From assembly GCA_035406685.1 (NCBI GenBank), contig DAONLM010000101.1, positions 1 to 10,671 on the forward strand: a DNA stretch of 10,671 bases, given 5' to 3'. Under the pieces are notes generated by a model. The model saw only the letters and a program-made list of their open reading frames with translations, had not been told where the DNA came from and made no database searches. The translations under genes and the position numbers were made by a program. Positions 6,062 through 10,671 of the stretch are shown here, in pieces. Source of the stretch: DAONLM01 sp035406685. Lineage in GTDB: Bacteria; Spirochaetota; GWE2-31-10; MWDO01. Numbering within the stretch: the stretch's first letter is position 1; each line of letters opens with the position of its first letter.

Positions 6062-7438
6062 ATGAAAAATATAAATGTTTATATTAAAGGTATTCATTGT
6101 GAAGCATGCATAAGACTAATTAAAGAGGAATTTTCAAAATTGTATTTTATAAAAGATATTAATATTAATCCATTTACCAGGATTGCTACTATTACTTATA
6201 CTTCTGAAGAATTAGATATCCCATTTCTTAATAATCTAATTAAAAAATATGGATATGAAATTGTAAAAGAAAAATTAAGATCTAATATTTTAAAAAATTG
6301 GATTTTACCCATAATAATTACTTTGTTTATAGTTGGGGTATTCTTTATTTTACAAAAGTCTGGCTTACTGGAGAAAATAAAACTTAATCAAGAGACAGTA
6401 TCATATGGCTTTTCTTTTTTTACAGGTATATTAGCATCGGTTAGTTCATGTTTTACTGTTGTAGGTTCAATTGTCATAGCATTTTCTGAAATTTATAAAT
6501 TTGAAAATAAAAATGGTATATTAAATGTTATTATACCGAATATTTTATTTCAAATTTCAAGATTATTTACATTTTTTATACTCGGCGGTTTTTTAGCATC
6601 TATTGGTGTTAAAATTTCTATAAATGGTTTTACTTTTGGATTAATAAATATCTTTATTGCTATTATAATGATATTACTTGGACTTAATATATTAGGATTG
6701 ATTCCTTCAATAAGTAATTTTGGTATAAAAAATTTAGGTTTTATTACTAAAAGTATTGAAAAAATTAAAAAATCAAATAAGTTTTATGCCCCATTGGCTC
6801 TTGGATTTTTAACATTCTTTCTACCATGTGGTTTTACTCAAAGTATGCAAATATTTGCTATTGGATCAGGAAGTTTTATAAAAGGTGCCCTATATTTATT
6901 TTTATTTGCCCTTGGAACATTTCCTGTTCTGTTTATAACTGGTATTACTGCATCATTTTCACAATTGAATAAACTTATTCTTCTAAAAAGAACTGGTGCT
7001 TTTTTAGTCGTTATTTTTGGTATTTATACATTCTTTTCTGGAATATCTATAATATACTTTAAAGGTAACCTATTTAGTTATGAGAAAGAGAATTATCAGA
7101 GTAAAAATAATAATTTAGATAATCAAAAAGAAAAAGAAGATCAAAAATTTGAAGAAAAAAAATCTCAGGAAATTCAGACTGTAAAAATGTCAATAAAATA
7201 TTATGGATTTGAACCACAGGTTCTAAAAATTAAAAAAGGAATAAAAGTAAGATGGGAGATATACGGAGAAGAGGTAACAGGTTGTACCAATGCAATAATA
7301 TTTCCATATACTAAACAACGAATACCAATTAGAAATAATCAAAAAGTTATTTTAGAATTTATGCCACCAGACAAAAGGGGTTATCTACCATTTTCATGTT
7401 GGATGGGAATGGTAAGAGGGGTATTTATTATTGAATAA
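6062..7438 (+). CDS. HMA / TauE-SafE (DsbD-like) membrane / cupredoxin fusion, copper handling
   Basis: This 458-residue protein joins three modules. Residues 1-70 are an HMA domain with C13-E-A-C16. Residues about 79-332 hold roughly seven membrane helices of the UreH-like/TauE-SafE (CcdA/DsbD-related) type, with one Cys in each half (SSC130 and LPC256). A Lys/Glu/Asn-rich linker (336-372) leads to a cupredoxin-like domain (373-458) with C408, and C446-W-M448-G-M450 near the end. Seven helices with the HMA inside place the cupredoxin outside the membrane. The architecture resembles COG2836, described as a possible membrane copper-tolerance protein. AGGAG (6051-6055) lies 6 nt before the ATG, 17 nt after csoR, so it is in the cop operon. 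Copper transfer or redox handling across the membrane is inferred; the transported species is unknown. Confidence 0.85.
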   Translation: MKNINVYIKGIHCEACIRLIKEEFSKLYFIKDININPFTRIATITYTSEELDIPFLNNLIKKYGYEIVKEKLRSNILKNWILPIIITLFIVGVFFILQKSGLLEKIKLNQETVSYGFSFFTGILASVSSCFTVVGSIVIAFSEIYKFENKNGILNVIIPNILFQISRLFTFFILGGFLASIGVKISINGFTFGLINIFIAIIMILLGLNILGLIPSISNFGIKNLGFITKSIEKIKKSNKFYAPLALGFLTFFLPCGFTQSMQIFAIGSGSFIKGALYLFLFALGTFPVLFITGITASFSQLNKLILLKRTGAFLVVIFGIYTFFSGISIIYFKGNLFSYEKENYQSKNNNLDNQKEKEDQKFEEKKSQEIQTVKMSIKYYGFEPQVLKIKKGIKVRWEIYGEEVTGCTNAIIFPYTKQRIPIRNNQKVILEFMPPDKRGYLPFSCWMGMVRGVFIIE

Positions 7439-7780
7439 AATACATAGTAGAGAAAAATAAAATAATATTATCAACTTAAACACAGCTTTCACCTATAAAA
7501 ATAATTAAAAATGATTTAACTTAATTATAGATAAAGTAGTTATGCAATAAATAATTTTATTTTAGTGTATACGAATAATTGTAATTTATTTGTATAGTTA
7601 TTGATATAATATTTAGTACCCAAATTAAGTATCTAATTTAAAATAAAGTATTGAAAAATGTTAAAATTAAACATAAAATTGCCAACCTATTTGTAGTAAC
7701 GATGATAAAATTGGTCTAATTATTCTAACCATTTTAAGAATAAAGTGGCTATTAAGAAAAAATATTAAAATTATAGATAA

Positions 7781-7979
7781 AGTTGTGTTGAAATAGAGGG
7801 GGAAGAGAAGTTTGTAAATAAGGAAAGAAGAATTGCAAAAGGAAATAGAAATTTTAAGGGAATCTAAGGCTGTGGTGAAGATTGGTTCCCCAGATATCCC
7901 AGCCTCTGACACAACTAACGATTATTTTTTAATCAAATTCAACATAAAATTTTGTCTGAAAGGGATAAAATTCTTATAA
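7781..7979 (+). pseudogene. Possible decayed coding fragment, unrecognised
   Basis: Two overlapping plus-strand frames look protein-like but lack starts. One (from 7781, after a TAA) reads SCVEIEGEEKFVNKE and soon stops. The next (7818-7979) reads KEELQKEIEILRESK, then AVVKIGSPDIPASDTT, and stops. Switching frame near 7823 would join them, as expected of a frameshifted remnant. The patch has more G/C than its surroundings and is bracketed by AGTTGTGT (7781-7788) and ACACAACT (7909-7916). I cannot name a family; it may be chance. Confidence 0.2.
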
Positions 7980-8057
7980 AACTTAAAATTTACCCAACAT
8001 TTTTATATTTTCTTGATTTTCTCTTTAATTATAACTTAAGATAAGTCTATTAATTTT

Positions 8058-8076
8058 TTTTGCCTAAAAATAAAAT
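8058..8076 (+). promoter_or_regulatory. Shared upstream element, copy 2 (upstream of truA)
   Basis: TTTTGCCTAAAAATAAAAT is identical over 19 nt to 378-396. Its GCC is 48 bp before the TTGACA at 8110, one base different from the rny copy. Flanking sequences differ, so this is not part of a larger duplication. Confidence 0.45.
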
Positions 8077-8109
8077 TTCTCACTTAAAATACTCTCTTAA
8101 TATAAAATC

Positions 8110-8138
8110 TTGACAAAAATTTTCTAAAATTTTAATTA
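8110..8138 (+). promoter_or_regulatory. Promoter of the truA-rsmE-tagA-like operon
   Basis: A perfect TTGACA (8110-8115) is followed after 17 nt by TAATTA (8133-8138). A better-looking TACAAT (8137-8142) is 21 nt away, too far for a standard sigma70 promoter. The start codon is about 45 nt downstream. Confidence 0.5.
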
Positions 8139-8183
8139 CAATAGAAAAGAATATCACTTCAATTTTAAAAATAGATAGAGATA

Positions 8184-9005
8184 ATGAATAATATAAAATT
8201 AACAATTTCCTATGATGGAACAAATTATTGTGGATTTCAGATTCAAAAGGATAATAGAACTGTTGAATATGTTTTAAAAGAGTCTATCTCTCAGATATTA
8301 AAAGAGAATGTTAAAATATATTGTGCTGGAAGGACTGATACAGGGGTTCATGCAGAGGGGCAGGTTGTAAATTTTTATTCTCCAAATCCAAATATAAAAG
8401 AAAAAAATTGGATTCTTGCCTTAAACTCTATTTTACCCGATGATATAAGAGTAATGAATTGTGAAATAGTTTCTCCTGATTTTAATGCCAGAAATGATGC
8501 AATATTAAGAGAATACTGGTATCACATAATAAATGCACCTGTAATATCAGCCCTACAAAAAAGATATGTTACTCACTTCTATAAGTTTAATTTAGATATA
8601 GACTTGTTAAACAGGTATGCCAGTCAATTTTTGGGCGAGAATGACTTTACCTCTTTTTCTTCTGCAAATGATATGAGTAAATCTAAAAAGAGATATGTTC
8701 ATTCTTTTGTAGTGGAAAAGGTAGATAATATGTTCATATTTAAAATTCAGGGCAATGCCTTTCTTCAACATATGGTAAGAATAATAATAGGGACAATGAT
8801 AGACCTTCACAAAAGAAATTCCCCATCAGAAAAGATAAAAGAGATAATGCAGGCAAAAAAAAGAAGCATGGCTGGTTTAACATTTCCACCAAATGGCCTC
8901 GTATTTAAAAAAGTATACTATAACGAAAATGAGATAAAAGATTTTGATAAGATTCCATTATTTGTAAGACTGAAAAAATTTAATGAAGGAGAGATAGAAG
9001 AATGA
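8184..9005 (+). CDS. truA: tRNA pseudouridine synthase A
   Basis: TruA converts uridines 38-40 in the anticodon stem of tRNAs to pseudouridine, in the cytoplasm. The 273-residue product has the opening KLTISYDGTNYCGFQIQ, the catalytic motif GRTDTGVHA with nucleophile D52, the ARNDAILREYWY segment that aligns with the family's RxYxY region, and GNAFLQHMVR in the second domain. Length is slightly above the usual 245-270. The start is supported by the conserved N-terminus; the Shine-Dalgarno is weak (AGAGAT, 8175-8180). It heads a three-gene unit: rsmE starts inside its stop codon. Confidence 0.96.
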   Translation: MNNIKLTISYDGTNYCGFQIQKDNRTVEYVLKESISQILKENVKIYCAGRTDTGVHAEGQVVNFYSPNPNIKEKNWILALNSILPDDIRVMNCEIVSPDFNARNDAILREYWYHIINAPVISALQKRYVTHFYKFNLDIDLLNRYASQFLGENDFTSFSSANDMSKSKKRYVHSFVVEKVDNMFIFKIQGNAFLQHMVRIIIGTMIDLHKRNSPSEKIKEIMQAKKRSMAGLTFPPNGLVFKKVYYNENEIKDFDKIPLFVRLKKFNEGEIEE

Positions 9006-9739
9006 AAAAAATTTTTTATGATCAGAGTATAAATCTCAATGATAATATAATAATAAAAGATGAGGAACATCATCATTTAGCAAATGTTTTAAGATCAAAA
9101 ATTGGTGATTCTTTTGTAATTGGGGATAGTAATGGGATGGAGTTTGTTGGGAGTATTATCAAAATAACTAAAAATGAGACAATTATTAACATAGAGAAAT
9201 TTTTTAATAGAATACCACGTCTTAAAAATATAAATCTATTTTTCTCTATTCTTAAAGGTGATAAAAATGAGGAGATTATAAAAAAATGCACTGAAATAGG
9301 AGTTGATAATTTTTATCCAGTGATAACTAAAAATTGTATGGTAAAAATCAATCCCGAAGAGTCTTTTAATAAGATAAATAGATGGAGAATAATAGCAAAA
9401 GAGTCAAGCATGCAAGCATTAAGAGAAAAAATTCCTTATGTAAATAAGATTATTTTATTTGAAGATTTAAATAAATATGCTATAAAAGGGGCAAAATTTT
9501 TTGGAGATATAAAATCTAAAAAAGGTTTATACAATTATATAAAAAGAAATCCGATTAATGAAGATAATATATACTTATTTATAGGACCAGAGGGGGATTT
9601 TACAGATTATGAAAGGGATTTTTTATACAATACTGGATGGCTTGGATTTAATCTATCCAATTATATTTTAAGAAGTGAGACAGCAGCAATTACTTTTTGT
9701 TCAAATATTATGATGTTTATTGGAGGGGATTATGACTAA
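9002..9739 (+). CDS. rsmE: 16S rRNA m3U1498 methyltransferase RsmE
   Basis: RsmE is a SPOUT-class, SAM-dependent enzyme that methylates N3 of U1498 in 16S rRNA. The 245-residue product has an N-terminal PUA-like domain (HHHLANVLR, about 23-31) and the C-terminal knotted methyltransferase domain, seen as KGDKNEEIIKKCTEIGV, ESSMQALREKIP, FIGPEGDFTDYE and LRSETA. These match the family motifs and the length is typical. ATG 9002 overlaps the truA TGA by 4 nt, with AAGGAG (8986-8991) 10 nt upstream. It overlaps the next gene by 8 nt, so the three genes are probably translationally coupled. Confidence 0.94.
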   Translation: MKKIFYDQSINLNDNIIIKDEEHHHLANVLRSKIGDSFVIGDSNGMEFVGSIIKITKNETIINIEKFFNRIPRLKNINLFFSILKGDKNEEIIKKCTEIGVDNFYPVITKNCMVKINPEESFNKINRWRIIAKESSMQALREKIPYVNKIILFEDLNKYAIKGAKFFGDIKSKKGLYNYIKRNPINEDNIYLFIGPEGDFTDYERDFLYNTGWLGFNLSNYILRSETAAITFCSNIMMFIGGDYD

Positions 9740-10451
9740 TTTAAAATTATTGGGAATTAATGTGGATTCTATATCCGAAGAGGAGATCTATGATTATATC
9801 CTAATTTTATCAAAACAGGAAAGACCAATTCAGATAGTCCTTCTTGATACTTACTTATTAATGAAGGCAAAATTCAATAAAGAACTCGCAAATATCATAA
9901 ATTCGAGTGAACTTGTTATCCCAATATCAAAAGGTATAAAATTTGGCCTTGGTTTTTTTAAGAAAAAGGTCGATCATGTTTATAATTATTTTAGTTTTAT
10001 AATAAAACTACTCGCTCATTTTACTGATTTTAAAAAAAATATATATATTTTGGGTGGAAACGAAAGAACAATAAAAAGAGCCGAAAAGAATATTAAGAGT
10101 TCTTTTCCTGGAATAAGATTAATGGGAAGATATCATATTCATTATAAAAAAGACTTTGAAAAAGATCTTATAACAGCAATAAGAAAAACAGATCCAGCAC
10201 TTACTATTATTAGTATGAAAAGACCAAAACAAGAGAAATGGATAGCAGCCAGACTCTCAAATTTTAAAAGTGGAGTCTTTATTGGGGTTGAAAATTTTAT
10301 TGATATAATTGGCTCAAGATCATCCTCTGAAAGAAATATAAATAAAAGTTCATATAGAGGAAAAATAATAGCAAGGAATCCATTTAGAATTTTTTATTAT
10401 ATATTTTATCTCATATTACTTATTATAGCAAAAATTACTGGTAAAGATTAA
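9732..10451 (+). CDS. WecG/TagA/CpsF-family glycosyltransferase-like protein with altered active site
   Basis: The family transfers N-acetylmannosamine-type sugars to a lipid-linked acceptor in teichoic acid, ECA or capsule synthesis. The 239-residue product shows the fold by YILGG (105-109), SFPGIRLMGRYH, and RPKQEKWIAAR (164-174), then GVENFID (185-191) where members usually have GVGGxFD. The catalytic Asp of the usual PDG motif is absent: the equivalent segment reads PISKG (64-68). The Arg-rich KRAP region is also unrecognisable. The C-terminus is a strongly hydrophobic helix (about 218-236) that could insert in the membrane. ATG 9732 is chosen because GGAGG (9722-9726) precedes it by 5 nt; it overlaps rsmE by 8 nt. 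It may have different chemistry or none; family membership is likely, activity uncertain. Confidence 0.75.
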   Translation: MTNLKLLGINVDSISEEEIYDYILILSKQERPIQIVLLDTYLLMKAKFNKELANIINSSELVIPISKGIKFGLGFFKKKVDHVYNYFSFIIKLLAHFTDFKKNIYILGGNERTIKRAEKNIKSSFPGIRLMGRYHIHYKKDFEKDLITAIRKTDPALTIISMKRPKQEKWIAARLSNFKSGVFIGVENFIDIIGSRSSSERNINKSSYRGKIIARNPFRIFYYIFYLILLIIAKITGKD

Positions 10452-10470
10452 AATTAAAATTTTTTTCTTG

Positions 10471-10490
10471 AGAAAAGACTTCTTTTTTAA
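10471..10490 (+). terminator. Weak candidate terminator after the truA operon
   Basis: AGAAAAG (10471-10477) can pair with CTTTTTT (10482-10488, one G-T wobble) around the loop ACTT, ending in T. The stem is AT-rich and weak. The last 220 bases of the window otherwise hold no gene I can support. Confidence 0.3.
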
Positions 10491-10671
10491 TCTTTATTTT
10501 CTTTATAATAAATTGAGAATCTTTATTTTTTTGAGTATAACATTTGACTTTATAAAGAGAGTATTACAAATTTTCATAAGTAATCATAATCTGATAAATT
10601 ACGACTAATTCTTTTCAAAATTAAAATCGGATTTAAAAAGAATAAGAAAATAAAATTGAATTCAATAATTA

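Larger units (their letters stand above)
7439..8183. other. Intergenic region between the cop operon and truA
   Basis: No intact gene was recognised in these 745 bases. A 15-nt direct repeat, AATTATAGATAAAGT, occurs at 7523-7537 and 7769-7783. A less AT-rich patch at about 7781-7916 may be gene debris. The right end contains a shared upstream element (8058-8076) and the truA promoter. No clear terminator follows the cop operon. Confidence 0.5.

Noticed and set aside
7667..7912. Minus-strand 81-codon frame in the spacer
   Set aside because: It begins at GTG with no Shine-Dalgarno, has no recognisable motif, and is as likely to be chance as the plus-strand fragment.
8607..9291. Minus-strand frames within truA and rsmE
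   Set aside because: They are shadows of well-supported conserved genes.
9720..9731. TTG at 9720 as the start of the TagA-like gene
   Set aside because: The GGAGG at 9722-9726 falls inside that extension and points to the ATG at 9732.
1..10671. CRISPR array, tRNA, rRNA or intact insertion sequence
   Set aside because: No regularly spaced repeats, no cloverleaf or rRNA-like GC-rich block, and no transposase motif were seen on either strand.

Overview
The window is a strongly AT-rich bacterial chromosome segment with tight Shine-Dalgarno-led operons and AT-rich spacers. No 16S or other decisive marker is present. RNase Y, an integral-membrane PilZ protein with an RWWE motif before its PilZ domain, and a TruA-RsmE-TagA-like cluster suggest a low-GC anaerobe, perhaps a spirochaete. 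That placement is a weak inference.

Layout: (1) 1-146, minus strand, the start of a truncated ribbon-helix-helix-like DNA-binding protein. (2) 190-335, a large two-box inverted repeat in the divergent intergenic region. (3) 486-2018, rny (RNase Y) with its own promoter and a good intrinsic terminator. (4) 2242-2982, a membrane-anchored PilZ protein. (5) 2983-3527, an AT-rich spacer with a degenerate inverted repeat, then a copper-type promoter/operator. (6) 3528-7438, a four-ORF copper-homeostasis operon: an HMA (CopZ-like) ORF, a P1B-1 Cu+-ATPase, a CsoR repressor, and an HMA/TauE-SafE-like membrane/cupredoxin fusion. (7) 7439-8183, a spacer with possible gene debris and a truA promoter. (8) 8184-10451, truA-rsmE-tagA-like, linked by 4-nt and 8-nt overlaps.

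The copper operon is the most coherent system. A sigma70-like promoter is followed directly by a GC-rich palindrome that looks like a CsoR operator. CsoR is encoded in the operon and keeps the full Cys-His-Cys Cu(I) site, so copper should relieve repression. The operon supplies a small Cu(I) chaperone-like domain, an export ATPase and a membrane protein with an N-terminal metal-binding domain and a predicted external cupredoxin.

The most striking feature is the junction of the first two cop ORFs. The HMA ORF ends just after a run of nine A. The ATPase continues in the -1 frame, starts abruptly at its first membrane helix and has no Shine-Dalgarno of its own. A one-base slip on the A9 run would give a normal 742-residue single-HMA CopA, while unslipped translation gives an 86-residue CopZ-like chaperone. 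This may be a recoding switch making chaperone and pump from one locus, with the frame roles reversed relative to the known E. coli copA case. TGATG stop-start coupling, or a one-base sequencing error in the homopolymer, are the alternatives.
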